In this document: piece after piece, positions 1-9,456 of the stretch
Position numbering within the stretch: the stretch's first letter is position 1
Layout of the letters: every line of letters begins with the position of its first letter
Assembly: GCA_003725585.1 (NCBI GenBank)
Contig: RJMB01000014.1
Coordinates: 62,001-126,000, forward strand
DNA: 64,000 nucleotides
Direction: 5' to 3'
DNA from: Halostreptopolyspora alba
GTDB lineage: Bacteria > Actinomycetota > Actinomycetes > Streptosporangiales > Streptosporangiaceae
Program-made: the position numbers and the translations under genes
Notes under the pieces: generated by a model
Seen by the model: only the letters and a program-made list of their open reading frames with translations
Told to the model about the DNA's origin: nothing
Databases searched by the model: none

Positions 1-701
1 GATGCGGGTCGACCCAGCTCGCGGCGTTGCGCGAGGCCGTGCGCGAGCACGGGGCCGACGCCGGTGTCGCCCACGACGGCGACGCCGACCGCTGTCTCGC
101 GGTGGCGGCGGACGGAACGGTGGTCGACGGGGACCAGATCCTCGGGATTCTCGCCCTGGAGCTGCGGGAGACGGGCCAGCTGGCCGACGACACGCTCGTG
201 ATCACGGTGATGTCGAATCTGGGCCTGAAACTGGCCATGAAGGAGGCCGGTATCACGGTGGTCGAGACACCCGTGGGCGACCGTTACGTGCTCGAGGAGA
301 TGAAGGCCGGCCACTACTCGCTGGGAGGCGAGCAGTCCGGCCACGTGGTGCTGCTCGACCACGCGAGCACGGGGGACGGCCTACTCACGAGCCTGCACCT
401 GCTCGGGGTGGTGAACCACCGGCGCCAACCCCTCAACGAGCTGGCCAAGGTCATGACCAAGCTGCCGCAGGTGCTCGTCAACGTCTCCGATGTCGACCGG
501 GGCCGGGTCGCGAGCAGTGAGGAACTCGCCGAGGCCGTCGCCCGCGCCGAGGACGAGCTCGGGGAGACGGGGCGGGTGTTGCTCCGGCCGAGTGGCACCG
601 AGCCGAAGGTGCGGGTGATGGTCGAGGCCGCCACGGAGCCGCAGGCGCGGACGGTCGCCGAACGCCTGGCCGAGGTGGTGCGCTCCACACTGGGGCACTG
701 A
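1..701 (+). CDS. glmM: Phosphoglucosamine mutase, C-terminal half (5' end outside window)
   Basis: This is the partial C-terminal part (about 232 residues) of GlmM, which converts glucosamine-6-phosphate to glucosamine-1-phosphate for UDP-GlcNAc and peptidoglycan precursor synthesis in the cytoplasm. The reading frame is open from base 3. The metal-binding loop HDGDADRC lies near the visible start, the sugar-binding GGEQSGH motif follows, and the phosphate-binding [12 protein letters not shown] motif is near the end. This order is diagnostic of the alpha-D-phosphohexomutase family, and the motif set fits GlmM better than phosphomannomutase. The active-site phosphoserine lies upstream and is not visible. 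The convergent neighbour is glmS, which supplies its substrate, with a hairpin between them. Confidence 0.95.
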   Translation, partial: CGSTQLAALREAVREHGADAGVAHDGDADRCLAVAADGTVVDGDQILGILALELRETGQLADDTLVITVMSNLGLKLAMKEAGITVVETPVGDRYVLEEMKAGHYSLGGEQSGHVVLLDHASTGDGLLTSLHLLGVVNHRRQPLNELAKVMTKLPQVLVNVSDVDRGRVASSEELAEAVARAEDELGETGRVLLRPSGTEPKVRVMVEAATEPQARTVAERLAEVVRSTLGH

Positions 702-716
702 CGCGTCCCGGCCGTG

Positions 717-756
717 GACACCACCACCGGTACCCCTGTGGGGAGGTGGTGGTGTC
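717..756. terminator. Bidirectional hairpin terminator between glmM and glmS
   Basis: A perfect inverted repeat has 12-base arms (717-728 GACACCACCACC and 745-756) around an inner CCCC/GGGG stem with a TGT loop. It sits in the 99-base gap between two convergent stop codons, the usual place for a shared terminator. No T-tract is present on either side, which is common in high-GC actinomycetes. Confidence 0.7.
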
Positions 757-800
757 GTGGTTGCCGGGGCGGCGGGCCGCCGGCACCGGCTACTCACCGG

Positions 801-2654
801 CTACTCGACCGTGACGCTCTTGGCGAGGTTGCGTGGCTGGTCGACGTCGTTGCCCTTGGCCAGGGCCAGCTCGCAGGCGAACACCTGTAGCGGGATCGTG
901 CTGATGATCGGCTGCAACAGGGTGGGAACCGCCGGTATCTCGATCAGTTCGTCGGCGAAGGGGTGGACGGCGGTGTCGCCCTCCTCGGCGATCACGATCG
1001 TGCGCGCCCCTCGGGCACGGATCTCCTGGATGTTGGAGACGATCTTGTCGTGGAGCACACCGCGACCCTCGCGTGAGGGCACGACCACCACGACCGGCAG
1101 CCCGTCCTCGATCAGCGCGATCGGCCCGTGCTTGAGCTCACCCGCGGCGAACGCCTCGGCGTGCATGTAGGCGAGTTCCTTGAGCTTGAGCGCGCCCTCG
1201 AGCGCGACCGGGTACCCCACGTGTCGGCCGAGGAACAGCACGGTGCTGGCGTCGCTGAGGGAGCGCGCGAGCTGGCGCACCGGGTCGATCGTGGCCAGGA
1301 CGTTCTCGACCTGCTCGGGCATGTTCGCGAGTTGCGCGATGACCGCGTTGATCTCGTCGCCGAACTTCACCGTGCGCACCTGCGCCAGGTACAGCCCCAC
1401 CAGATAGCACGCCACGAGCTGGGTGAGGAACGTCTTGGTCGCGGCGACACCGACCTCGGGTCCGGCGTGGGTGTAGAGCACACCGTCGGACTCGCGCGGG
1501 ATCGTGGACCCGTTGACGTTGCAGATGGCCAGTACCCGGGCGCGCTGTTCGCGGGCGTACCGCACGGCCATCAGCGTGTCCATGCTCTCGCCGGACTGGG
1601 AGATCGCGATCACCAGGGTCTGCCGGTTCAGAATGGGGTCGCGGTACCGGAACTCGCTGGCGACCTCCACCTCGCATGGGACGCGGCACCAGTGCTCGAT
1701 CGCGTACTTGGCGATCATCCCCGCGTGGAATGAGGTGCCGGCCGCGATGATGACGATCTTCTCGACGTCACGCAGTTCGGACGGGGCGAGCCGCATCTCG
1801 TCCAGCGTGAGGGTGCCGTCGACGCCGACGCGTCCCAGGAGGGTGTCGGCCACGGCGCGCGGCTGCTCGACGATCTCCTTGAGCATGAAGTACTCGTAAC
1901 CGCCCTTCTCGGCGGCGGAGGCGTCCCAGTCGACGTGGTACTCACGTACCTCGGCGGGGTTTCCGTCGTAGTCGGTGATGGTCACGGAGTCGGCACGTAG
2001 CTCCACGACCTGGTCCTGGCCCAGCTCGACCGCGTCGCGGGTGTGCGCGATGAACGCGGCGACATCGCTGGCGAGGAAGTTCTCGCCCTCGCCCCGGCCC
2101 ACGACCAGGGGGGAGTTGCGCCGCGCGGCCACCACCAGGTCGGGCTCCTCAGCGAACATGGCGACGAGGGTGAAGGCCCCCTCGAGGCGCCGGCAGACCG
2201 ACCTCAGGGCCGCCGCCAGGTCGTTGTCGCCTCGGTCGTGCAGCTCCGCGGCGAGCAGATGCGCGGTGACCTCGGTGTCGGTCTCGGAGGTGAACTTGCA
2301 TCCGCGTTCCTCCAGTTCCAGGCGCAGCGCGGCGAAGTTCTCGATGATCCCGTTGTGGATCACGGCCACCCGGTTGTCGTGGTCGACGTGGGGGTGGGCG
2401 TTGACATCGGTGGGTGGGCCGTGCGTGGCCCACCGGGTGTGTCCGATCCCGATACCGTCGGCGGCGGGCGCGTTGTGGTCCAGCGCCGCGCGCAAGTTGG
2501 CGAGCTTGCCGGCCCGCTTCTCCGTCTGGAGCCTGCCGTCACTGAGAACGGCGATGCCCGCGGAGTCGTACCCCCGATACTCAAGCCGTGCGAGGCCGTC
2601 CACAACGACCTCGAGCGCCGGTTGTGGCCCGACGTAGCCAACGATTCCGCACAT
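801..2654 (-). CDS. glmS: Glutamine-fructose-6-phosphate aminotransferase (isomerizing)
   Basis: GlmS (617 residues) makes glucosamine-6-phosphate from fructose-6-phosphate and glutamine, the first step of the hexosamine pathway. The start was set at 2654 so that the protein begins MCGIVGYVG. Cys2 becomes the N-terminal nucleophile of the class II glutaminase domain after Met removal, so the longer in-frame start six codons upstream is rejected. The glutaminase domain covers about residues 1-240. Two SIS sugar-isomerase domains follow at about 290-420 and 460-600, with the typical AAGTSFHAG and ISQSGES motifs. The C-terminus ends PRNLAKSVTVE as expected. It converges on glmM and is transcribed divergently from coaA. 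No glmS ribozyme is seen upstream, as expected for an actinomycete. Confidence 0.97.
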   Translation of the reverse strand: MCGIVGYVGPQPALEVVVDGLARLEYRGYDSAGIAVLSDGRLQTEKRAGKLANLRAALDHNAPAADGIGIGHTRWATHGPPTDVNAHPHVDHDNRVAVIHNGIIENFAALRLELEERGCKFTSETDTEVTAHLLAAELHDRGDNDLAAALRSVCRRLEGAFTLVAMFAEEPDLVVAARRNSPLVVGRGEGENFLASDVAAFIAHTRDAVELGQDQVVELRADSVTITDYDGNPAEVREYHVDWDASAAEKGGYEYFMLKEIVEQPRAVADTLLGRVGVDGTLTLDEMRLAPSELRDVEKIVIIAAGTSFHAGMIAKYAIEHWCRVPCEVEVASEFRYRDPILNRQTLVIAISQSGESMDTLMAVRYAREQRARVLAICNVNGSTIPRESDGVLYTHAGPEVGVAATKTFLTQLVACYLVGLYLAQVRTVKFGDEINAVIAQLANMPEQVENVLATIDPVRQLARSLSDASTVLFLGRHVGYPVALEGALKLKELAYMHAEAFAAGELKHGPIALIEDGLPVVVVVPSREGRGVLHDKIVSNIQEIRARGARTIVIAEEGDTAVHPFADELIEIPAVPTLLQPIISTIPLQVFACELALAKGNDVDQPRNLAKSVTVE

Positions 2655-2961
2655 GGGCGCAAGCGTAGCCAACCGTGCGGGCTACTCAGACACCGGAACA
2701 CACCAAACCATTCGGTATTTTCGCAGGTATCGGTATAGACCACTGCGGTATCTCGCGGTCCCGACGCACGTCAGAGCCGGGGAACCCTCCGGGAAGGCGA
2801 GTCGTAGAGAGCCGAGGTCGAGGGAGAGACATCGCCCACGCCGGTCCGACAGAGGACGGGTACGTGTCGTCGCGGGAGAGAGCGGGGGCGCAGAGCGTGT
2901 GGTCCGATGTGGCAGGGGCGGTTGAGGGGGGCCGATCGGCTTTCGTCTAAGGTGGGCAAAC
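2655..2961. other. Divergent glmS/coaA intergenic region
   Basis: No gene is supported in these 307 bases; reading frames through it have poor codon structure. It must hold the outward promoters of glmS and coaA. The only repeated feature is CGGTAT, occurring in the same orientation at 2713-2718, 2731-2736 and 2746-2751, in an AT-richer patch closer to glmS. Confidence 0.6.
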
Positions 2962-3906
2962 GTGTCTCACGCGACCAAGAATGGCGTCTCCTCGCCCTAC
3001 GTTGAGCTCGACCGGGCGGCGTGGGCGGCGCTGCGCGACTCCACCCCGCTCGCCCTGACCGAAGCCGAGCTCGAGGTGCTGCGCGGGACGACCGACCCCA
3101 CCTCGATGGACGAGGTCCGCGACATCTACCTCCCCCTATCGCGGCTGCTCAACCTGTATGTCAAGGCCACCCGGCAGCGTCACGCCGCGGTGCGCGCGTT
3201 TCTCGGTGAGGATGACCGGCCGGCCCCCTTCGTCATCGGGGTGGCCGGCAGCGTCGCCGTCGGCAAGTCGACCACGGCCCGGCTGCTGCGCACCCTCCTC
3301 GCCCAGTGGCCCGACCATCCCAGCGTCGAGCTGGTGAGTACCGACAACTTCCTCCACCCGAACTCCGTGCTGCAACAGCGCGGGATCATGAACCGCAAGG
3401 GCTTCCCCGAGAGCTACGACCGGCGCGCGCTGGTGCGGTTCGTGTCGGAGATGAAGGCCGGTGCGGCTCGGGCGGAGCTGCCGGTCTACTCGCACCTGGC
3501 CTACGACATCGTTCCCGGCGGTGTGCAGACCGTGTACCGGCCCGACATCCTCATCGTCGAGGGGATCAACGTGCTGCAGCCGCCGCAGCCGGGGCGGCTG
3601 GCGGTGGCGGACTTCTTCGACTTCTCCATCTACGTCGACGCCCGGGTGGAGCACATCCGGCAGTGGTACCTGGACCGGTTCCGTGAGCTGCGGCGCACCG
3701 CGTTCTCCGACCCGCGTTCCTACTTCCACTCCATCGCCACCCAGGCGGACGAGGAGGAGGCGATGACGTTCGCGTCACAGACCTGGCGCACCATCAACGA
3801 GGTGAACCTGGTCGAGAACATCCTGCCCACTCGCGGCCGGGCCACGCTCGTGCTGTACAAGGGCGAGGACCACCGGATCCGCCGGGTGCGGCTGCGCAAG
3901 ACCTGA
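2962..3906 (+). CDS. coaA: Type I pantothenate kinase
   Basis: CoaA (314 residues, GTG start) phosphorylates pantothenate, the committed step of coenzyme A synthesis. The Walker A loop is [12 protein letters not shown] with the lysine at about residue 102. The conserved [12 protein letters not shown]-terminus, the TDNFLHPN and [12 protein letters not shown] segments and the C-terminal INLxENILPTR-type region all match the bacterial PanK-I family, and the length (about 310) is normal. It stands alone on its strand, divergent from glmS. PanK-I enzymes are feedback-inhibited by CoA; nothing in the DNA adds to that. Confidence 0.96.
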   Translation: MSHATKNGVSSPYVELDRAAWAALRDSTPLALTEAELEVLRGTTDPTSMDEVRDIYLPLSRLLNLYVKATRQRHAAVRAFLGEDDRPAPFVIGVAGSVAVGKSTTARLLRTLLAQWPDHPSVELVSTDNFLHPNSVLQQRGIMNRKGFPESYDRRALVRFVSEMKAGAARAELPVYSHLAYDIVPGGVQTVYRPDILIVEGINVLQPPQPGRLAVADFFDFSIYVDARVEHIRQWYLDRFRELRRTAFSDPRSYFHSIATQADEEEAMTFASQTWRTINEVNLVENILPTRGRATLVLYKGEDHRIRRVRLRKT

Positions 3907-4060
3907 GTCGCGAGCCGGGGCGATGCGGTGGGTGCCGCGCGGGTAGGAACCCGGGTGAGTGCGCTCCCCGAGTGGGAGAATCAGTGGAAATCACCGTTAC
4001 GGGACGGCACCGATGGCTACTCTGGGCGACGACAACGATCCGACCGTCGGAGGCGATGAC

Positions 4061-4669
4061 ATGAGCGCTCCCCCCGTGACCGAACCGGAGGTCGCTCTCG
4101 AACCGAGCGTGCGCGTGCCGGTGCCGCCCCCCGAAGGCTTCACCGCCGATGACCTCGACCGGATTCCGGATCTCCCCTCGCACACCGAGCTCATCGACGG
4201 GAGTCTCGTCCTCGTGAGTCCACAGAAGTTGTTCCACATGCTGGTTATGCGTCTCCTGGACCGGCGATTGGAGACGAACATGCCGGATCACTTCAGAGTA
4301 CGCCGGGAGATGACCGTGACTCTGGGGCCCAGGCAGCGGCCCGAACCCGACGTCATGGTGGTCCGCGCGGACGCCGAGCAGGAGGGGGACCAGACCACCT
4401 ATCCGCCCGATTCCGTGGTCCTGGCGGTCGAGGTGGTCTCACCGGACTCCGCGGTGCGCGACCGCGAGCGTAAGCCGCAGCTCTACGCCCAGGCCGGGAT
4501 CCCGCACTTCTGGCGCGTCGAGAACGACGGCGGTGAACCGAAGGTCTACGTCTACGAGCTGGACCCGGCAACCCGGGCCTACGTGGCCACCGGTATCCAC
4601 CACAACCGGCTCAAGCTCGACCGGCCGTTCGACATCGACATCGACCTGACCGAGATCGACCGGATGTGA
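4061..4669 (+). CDS. Uma2 family endonuclease-like protein (DUF820)
   Basis: This is a 202-residue protein of the Uma2/DUF820 family, a PD-(D/E)XK-type nuclease fold abundant in actinomycetes and cyanobacteria but mostly without known function. The visible core includes HTELIDGSLVLVSP, a histidine-containing helix (LFHMLVMRLLDRRLE), the metal-binding EPDVMVV strand, LAVEVVSPDS, and KPQLYAQAGIPHFW. These carry the usual D, E and K active-site positions. The start at 4061 was chosen for the GGAGG at 4049-4053 with 7-base spacing; an upstream in-frame ATG at 4013 lacks a ribosome site. It faces the DUF4913 gene. A second, truncated Uma2 copy lies at 27829. Confidence 0.85.
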   Translation: MSAPPVTEPEVALEPSVRVPVPPPEGFTADDLDRIPDLPSHTELIDGSLVLVSPQKLFHMLVMRLLDRRLETNMPDHFRVRREMTVTLGPRQRPEPDVMVVRADAEQEGDQTTYPPDSVVLAVEVVSPDSAVRDRERKPQLYAQAGIPHFWRVENDGGEPKVYVYELDPATRAYVATGIHHNRLKLDRPFDIDIDLTEIDRM

Positions 4670-4687
4670 GCCGGGTGCCCTCGGCTC

Positions 4688-5218
4688 CTACGCGGAGTGG
4701 GCCGGGGCCGCCGAGCGGCGGTGCTCCACGTGCCCCTTGCCGGAGAGGCACGAGGCGAACGGGCCGGTCTCGGCGCAGAGCCGATCCAGCGCGGGGTCGA
4801 GGTGGTCGCGGTGCCAGATCCCGGGGCCGGTCGCCCCGGACACGGTGGTGTCGGTGAGCTCCTGGTAGGCCAGGCGCAGCGCGTGCAGCCGGCCGACCGC
4901 CTCATGGTGCTCCCACCAGACCGGACACCAGGGGAGCGCCTCACCGACGTACACCGGCACCAGGAAGTCGTTCACCCACGTCACGAGGGAGCTGAGCTCG
5001 CTCTTGTACGCCTCGCGCGACAGGTTGAAGATGAACGGCGCCGCGTCGGACGTCGGGCTCTCCTCCGATGGCTCCTGTGGCGCCGTCGAAGCGAGGTCGC
5101 TGAGCTGGGTCTGCAGCCGGATGACGTCCGCGCCGAGCCTGTGCATGGCGTTCTGCAGATGGGCGACGCGGTCGGACAGTCCGTCCTCCGTCGCGATGCG
5201 GTCGTCGGTTGAGGTCAT
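4688..5218 (-). CDS. DUF4913 domain protein
   Basis: This is a 176-residue protein with an N-terminal helix-rich region (residues about 1-55, a short predicted coiled coil) and a C-terminal DUF4913-like domain. The domain carries the signature pattern LVTWVNDFLVPVY, WCPVWWEHHEAVGRL, IWHRDHLDPAL and GPFASC. DUF4913 proteins are typically found on actinomycete integrative elements and plasmids; the biochemical role is unknown. The start at 5218 is preferred because the upstream extension lacks conserved character; the ribosome site is weak. No integrase, relaxase or att site is nearby, so this may be a stranded remnant. It converges with the Uma2 gene with only 18 bases between stops. Confidence 0.75.
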   Translation of the reverse strand: MTSTDDRIATEDGLSDRVAHLQNAMHRLGADVIRLQTQLSDLASTAPQEPSEESPTSDAAPFIFNLSREAYKSELSSLVTWVNDFLVPVYVGEALPWCPVWWEHHEAVGRLHALRLAYQELTDTTVSGATGPGIWHRDHLDPALDRLCAETGPFASCLSGKGHVEHRRSAAPAHSA

Positions 5219-5440
5219 GCGGTGGGTCCCGTGCTGCTCTTCGTGCCTGGAATCTGGCTCCACCAGTAAATCAGGGGGCGACGCGCACCCGTGCACTACG
5301 GCGGGCGGGTCCGGGGCTTACGACCGTAATGTCCCACGCGTGGTGACCGCCACCGGCCGGCGTGCTTTCTCGTGGCGCTCTGGGGCATGCTCGAGGGCGA
5401 GAGGGGTCACATCGGAACGGCGACGCTTCGAGGAGGCGGC

Positions 5441-6937
5441 GTGCGCTACGCACACACGGTGGACACGGTGCGCGGGGCCGAGGGGGAGCTGATGGCGCGG
5501 CTGCCCGACGGCGCGCTGATGCGGCGGGCGGCGACCGGGTTGGCCCGGGTGTGCGCGCGGGTGCTCCCGCGTGTCTACGGATCTCGCGTCGTGCTTCTCG
5601 TCGGCGGTGGCGACAACGGGGGTGACGCCCTCTACGCGGGCAGTCAGCTGGCCAGCCGTGGCGCCGCGGTGCGGGCGCTGCTCGTCGGTTCGCGGGTACA
5701 CGAGGGTGGCCTGTCCGCGTTGCGGTCGGCGGGTGGCCGTGCGGTGGAGGTGCCGCGTACCACGGAGATCCCGGCGGGATCCGAGGCGGCCACCGAGATG
5801 GCCGCGGCGGACCTGATCGTCGACGGCCTCGTCGGGATCGGCGGAACCGGCGGGCTCCGCGGCCCGCACGCCTCCCTGGCCGCTCTCGCCGGCGCCACCG
5901 AGACACCGACCGTGGCCGTGGACCTGCCGAGCGGGATCGAGGCCGACACCGGCGCTGTCGAGGGCACGGCCGTGCGCGCCGACGTCACCGTGACGTTCGG
6001 GACGCACAAGCCGGGTCTTCTCGTCAGTCCCGGAGCCGAGCACGCCGGCGTCGTGGAGCTCGTCGATATCGGGCTGGCCGGTGAGCTACCGACGGCGCGC
6101 CTGGAGTCCCCACAGGCCGGCGACGTCGACGTGTCGCTGCCGCGTCCGGGGCCGGAGTCCACCAAGTACCGTCGCGGGGTGCTCGGCATGGCGGTGGGCT
6201 CCGACCGCTACCGCGGCGCCGCTGTGCTGGCGGCGGGCGGCGCGTTGCGGGGCGGCGTGGGGATGCTCCGGTACGCGGGCCACGACGCCGTGGCGACCGA
6301 GGTGCTGCGCCACTGGCCCGAGGTGGTGGTGTCGGTACTCGATCCCGAGGACCCGCTGGCCGGCCTTCCCGAGCGGGTGGACGCGTGGGTCGTCGGGCCG
6401 GGACGCGGGGTCGACGGCGACGCGGAGACGGAACTCGAGGCGATCCTGGGATCCCCCCTCCCGGTGCTGCTCGATGCCGACGCGGTGACCCTCCTGGGGA
6501 CGCGCCCGCGGCTCGTCCGCGACCGTGAGGCTCCCACGCTGCTCACTCCGCACGCGGCAGAGATGGCGCGGCTGCTTCCCGACACCAGCCCACGAGAGAT
6601 CGAGGCGCGGCGGCTGGAGTACGCGACCCGGACCGCCGAGGAGTACGGCTGCGTGGTGCTGCTGAAAGGGTCGACGACGGTCATCGCCGAGCCGGGGCGT
6701 CCCGCGCTGGCCGACCCGAACGGGACATCGCTCCTGGCCACGGCCGGAACCGGGGATGTGCTGTCGGGGCTGGTCGGTAGCCTGCTCTCCGGCGGACTGG
6801 CGCCCCGGGAGGCCGCGATGTGTGGGGCCTACCTCCACGGGTTGGCCGCCCGGCTGGCGCACGACGGCGGGCCCATATCCGCCTCGGACCTCATCGGCGC
6901 CCTGCCGTCCGCGATCCGGGCACTGCGGACGGAATGA
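5441..6937 (+). CDS. nnr: Bifunctional NAD(P)HX epimerase/dehydratase
   Basis: This 498-residue fusion repairs hydrated NAD(P)H. The N-terminal YjeF_N/NnrE domain (about 1-205) epimerises R- and S-NAD(P)HX; the C-terminal ribokinase-like NnrD domain (about 215-498) dehydrates S-NAD(P)HX using ADP. Visible motifs are the epimerase loop GGGDNGGDALYAG and the DLPSGI strand. In the dehydratase, LLDADAVTLL, LLTPHAAEMARLL and the anion-hole motif ATAGTGDVLSGL are present. The start is GTG 5441 behind AGGAGG (5431-5436) and gives the usual MRYAxTV N-terminus; an ATG further up lacks support. In many actinobacteria this gene lies just upstream of alr, as here apart from the PrsW gene. Confidence 0.95.
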   Translation: MRYAHTVDTVRGAEGELMARLPDGALMRRAATGLARVCARVLPRVYGSRVVLLVGGGDNGGDALYAGSQLASRGAAVRALLVGSRVHEGGLSALRSAGGRAVEVPRTTEIPAGSEAATEMAAADLIVDGLVGIGGTGGLRGPHASLAALAGATETPTVAVDLPSGIEADTGAVEGTAVRADVTVTFGTHKPGLLVSPGAEHAGVVELVDIGLAGELPTARLESPQAGDVDVSLPRPGPESTKYRRGVLGMAVGSDRYRGAAVLAAGGALRGGVGMLRYAGHDAVATEVLRHWPEVVVSVLDPEDPLAGLPERVDAWVVGPGRGVDGDAETELEAILGSPLPVLLDADAVTLLGTRPRLVRDREAPTLLTPHAAEMARLLPDTSPREIEARRLEYATRTAEEYGCVVLLKGSTTVIAEPGRPALADPNGTSLLATAGTGDVLSGLVGSLLSGGLAPREAAMCGAYLHGLAARLAHDGGPISASDLIGALPSAIRALRTE

Positions 6938-7151
6938 GCGGGGTGCTACGCCTGGCCCCACGGGGATGTCGCCACGGTGGTGGAGACACACCGCGGTCGG
7001 GCGTTGGCGCCGCGATCAGGACGGCTTGATTCGCGTGTGTTCCGTCGCGGTAACGTAGGCGCGCTTCAAGGGTTCTGGCCGCACTCTCCCGCCTCGTTCG
7101 TGGCCGGCGCCATCGCAGACACCTCGGAAACGGGCAGGGTAAAGGGAACTC

Positions 7152-9341
7152 ATGGACGAACAGGCGATGCTCACGCGCGACCTCGTCCTGCGCCTCTGCG
7201 CTAACGCGACGGAGTTCGACCAACAGTGGCTGCGGACCGATCGCAAGGTCGTCGTTCCGTTCACCGCTGCCCGCGACACGAAACTGATCCGGGCGATCAT
7301 CGCGGCGGGTGACGCCATGGGCGTCGACCGTCTGCTGGTCTGTCGCACCCGGGCCGAGTACGCCTACGAGCCGGTGACGGAGGTTCCGGGCCGCGCCGAC
7401 GCCATCGTCGCCCTCATCCGGAGCTGGGGTGACGAGCCCACCGATTTCGTCGTCGCGGTCGAGGACTTCTCCGCCGCGGTGCTGGTGACCGCCTCCACCC
7501 TGACGGTGGCGGCCGGGCCCGACGACTTCGTACGACAACTCGTGGGCTCCGACATGGCCCAGGCGCGGGTGGACTTCGGGGAGGAGGCGCGGACCGGGCG
7601 CGACCCCGACCTGCTGCGCGCCGCGCAGCAGTACGGGTGTCTGGAGTTCGGGGGCCGCCACGCGCGGGGAACCCGCGGGCCGGGGCCAGACCTCGTGGAG
7701 CGGATCGCCCGGCGCGCGGAGTCCATGCGGGAGAATTACCCGGCAACGGTCAGCGGGCTGCGTGTGCTGCGCGGGACGTGGGGGTGGGCCATGGTGGTGG
7801 CACTGCTCCTGGCTTCGGTGTTCGTCGAGCAGATCTCCGCCGTGTTCGGGATCGCGGTCACCGTGGTGTGGCTGCTCTTCCAGCTCGCGTGGCCCGCCCG
7901 TTCGCGTACGGTCAGCTTCGCCACGCTGACAACCGTGCTGTCCCTGGGGGCCGTGGCCCTCGTTCCGATCGCGCTGGCCCAACAGACCGTGGCCGCGACG
8001 ACCGGGATCGCGCTCGACGGATGGGCCGGGCACACCTACATCGCCGTTCCCACCGAGGAGGTGGGCAAGCTCGTTCCGGTGGTGGTGTGCTGGCTGTTCG
8101 CGCGGCACCGTTTCAAGCGTCTCGCCTCGGTCGACTACCTGCTGCTCGCCGCGGCCTCCGGTGCCGGTTTTCACCTGGCCGAGCGCGGCCTCCGGGCCCT
8201 CGTGGTGGAGCCCCCCGTTCTCGCCGTGATCGAGGCCCAGCACGGGCTGTTCACCCTGTTGCCCGGGTGGTACCACGCCCCGGAGGGGCCGTACTTCTCC
8301 GGTCACGCCGTGACAACCGGCCTCATCGGGGCCGCGTTCGGCTTGGCGACCGTCGGGTACCGGCGCTACGGGGCGTGGCTGTGGGCGCTGCCGCCGCTGG
8401 CGGCGGCGGTCGCCGCGGTCGAGCACATGACGTTCAACGCGGCACAGGTCGGCGTCGAACCGACCGCGGTGACCAGCGCCATGTCCGCGTTCACAGCCAA
8501 CGGCGCGCTAACGCGCTGGATCCTGCTGCTCCTGCTGGTCCTCGCCGTCATCCTGGACTACCGCCTGGCGCGCCCGACCGCCGACGTCACCCCGCCCCTA
8601 CCGGGGCACCCCCCGCTCGGGTCGCTGCGGCGGTGGGCCCGCGGGTACACGGTACGGATGGGGGCCCGCGTCCCCGGCGACATCGCCCCCGTGTTCCGTA
8701 GGGTCGCGCTGGCCTGGGCGCGGCTGCCCGCGGTGCTGGTCACCACGTTGTCCTCGGTTCTGCACGAGTTCGCGTTGTCACTGGTCGCCGCGAGCCGTGG
8801 CCCCGGGGCGCTCTGCGACACCTGGCGGTTCCTGCGCCGGCGCCGGGCGTTGGCGATGGGGGCGGCGCGCGCGGGGGACCGCGCCTGGCGCCGTTTCCCG
8901 AGCAGGGAGGAGGTGGCCGCGACCGAGCGCGACCTCGCCTCCCGGCTCGACCTGGCGCCGGTCACCGCCGCCGCGGTGGGCGCGGCCGCGGTGATGCTGG
9001 TGGCCTCCACTGTCTCCAGCGTGGCCACGGGTGCTCGCGGTGCCGCCGGCAGCGCCGCCTACGCCGCGACAGCGCTGCGTGACGTGGGCGTGTGGCTGGA
9101 CTCGGTTCCCCAAGGGACCCAGACATGGGTGTGGGTGGCGGCCGTGGCCCTGCTCAGCCTGCTGGCCACCGGCTGGCGGGTGCCGCACGCACACCCCGGG
9201 ATCCGGAACTTCCTGCGAGCCCCGGGCGCCAACACCAGCCTCATCCTGGGCGCCTTCGCCCCCGGTCAGCTCCCCTACGCGGTCACTGGGCTGGTCGGCA
9301 TGGCCCTGCCCCGCGGCACCTCCCGGCTGCTCCGCGGATAG
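7152..9341 (+). CDS. PrsW-family intramembrane metalloprotease with extra N-terminal domain
   Basis: This is a 729-residue membrane protein. Residues about 1-190 form a soluble alpha/beta region that I do not recognise. From about 205 a series of hydrophobic segments carries PrsW hallmarks: PTEEVGK (Glu302/Glu303), GAGFHLAERG (His341), SGHAVTTG (His385) and AAVEHM (His425). These are the expected metal-ligand and catalytic positions. After about residue 480 there is a charged linker of roughly 100 residues, then further hydrophobic segments near 615-635, 660-680 and the C-terminus. PrsW proteases cut membrane anti-sigma factors or sensors; the substrate here is unknown. The start is supported by AAAGGGA seven bases upstream of the ATG. 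It lies between nnr and alr. Confidence 0.75.
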   Translation: MDEQAMLTRDLVLRLCANATEFDQQWLRTDRKVVVPFTAARDTKLIRAIIAAGDAMGVDRLLVCRTRAEYAYEPVTEVPGRADAIVALIRSWGDEPTDFVVAVEDFSAAVLVTASTLTVAAGPDDFVRQLVGSDMAQARVDFGEEARTGRDPDLLRAAQQYGCLEFGGRHARGTRGPGPDLVERIARRAESMRENYPATVSGLRVLRGTWGWAMVVALLLASVFVEQISAVFGIAVTVVWLLFQLAWPARSRTVSFATLTTVLSLGAVALVPIALAQQTVAATTGIALDGWAGHTYIAVPTEEVGKLVPVVVCWLFARHRFKRLASVDYLLLAAASGAGFHLAERGLRALVVEPPVLAVIEAQHGLFTLLPGWYHAPEGPYFSGHAVTTGLIGAAFGLATVGYRRYGAWLWALPPLAAAVAAVEHMTFNAAQVGVEPTAVTSAMSAFTANGALTRWILLLLLVLAVILDYRLARPTADVTPPLPGHPPLGSLRRWARGYTVRMGARVPGDIAPVFRRVALAWARLPAVLVTTLSSVLHEFALSLVAASRGPGALCDTWRFLRRRRALAMGAARAGDRAWRRFPSREEVAATERDLASRLDLAPVTAAAVGAAAVMLVASTVSSVATGARGAAGSAAYAATALRDVGVWLDSVPQGTQTWVWVAAVALLSLLATGWRVPHAHPGIRNFLRAPGANTSLILGAFAPGQLPYAVTGLVGMALPRGTSRLLRG

Positions 9342-9456
9342 GTGGTGTTTTCGGGCTCGCTGGTGCTCGCGTGGTCGGGTGCCCTGGGGGTCGGGGACCC
9401 TCGGGTACCTGCGGTGGGGGGCGTTCAGGGGGGCGGCGCGTGCCACACTGGAAACC

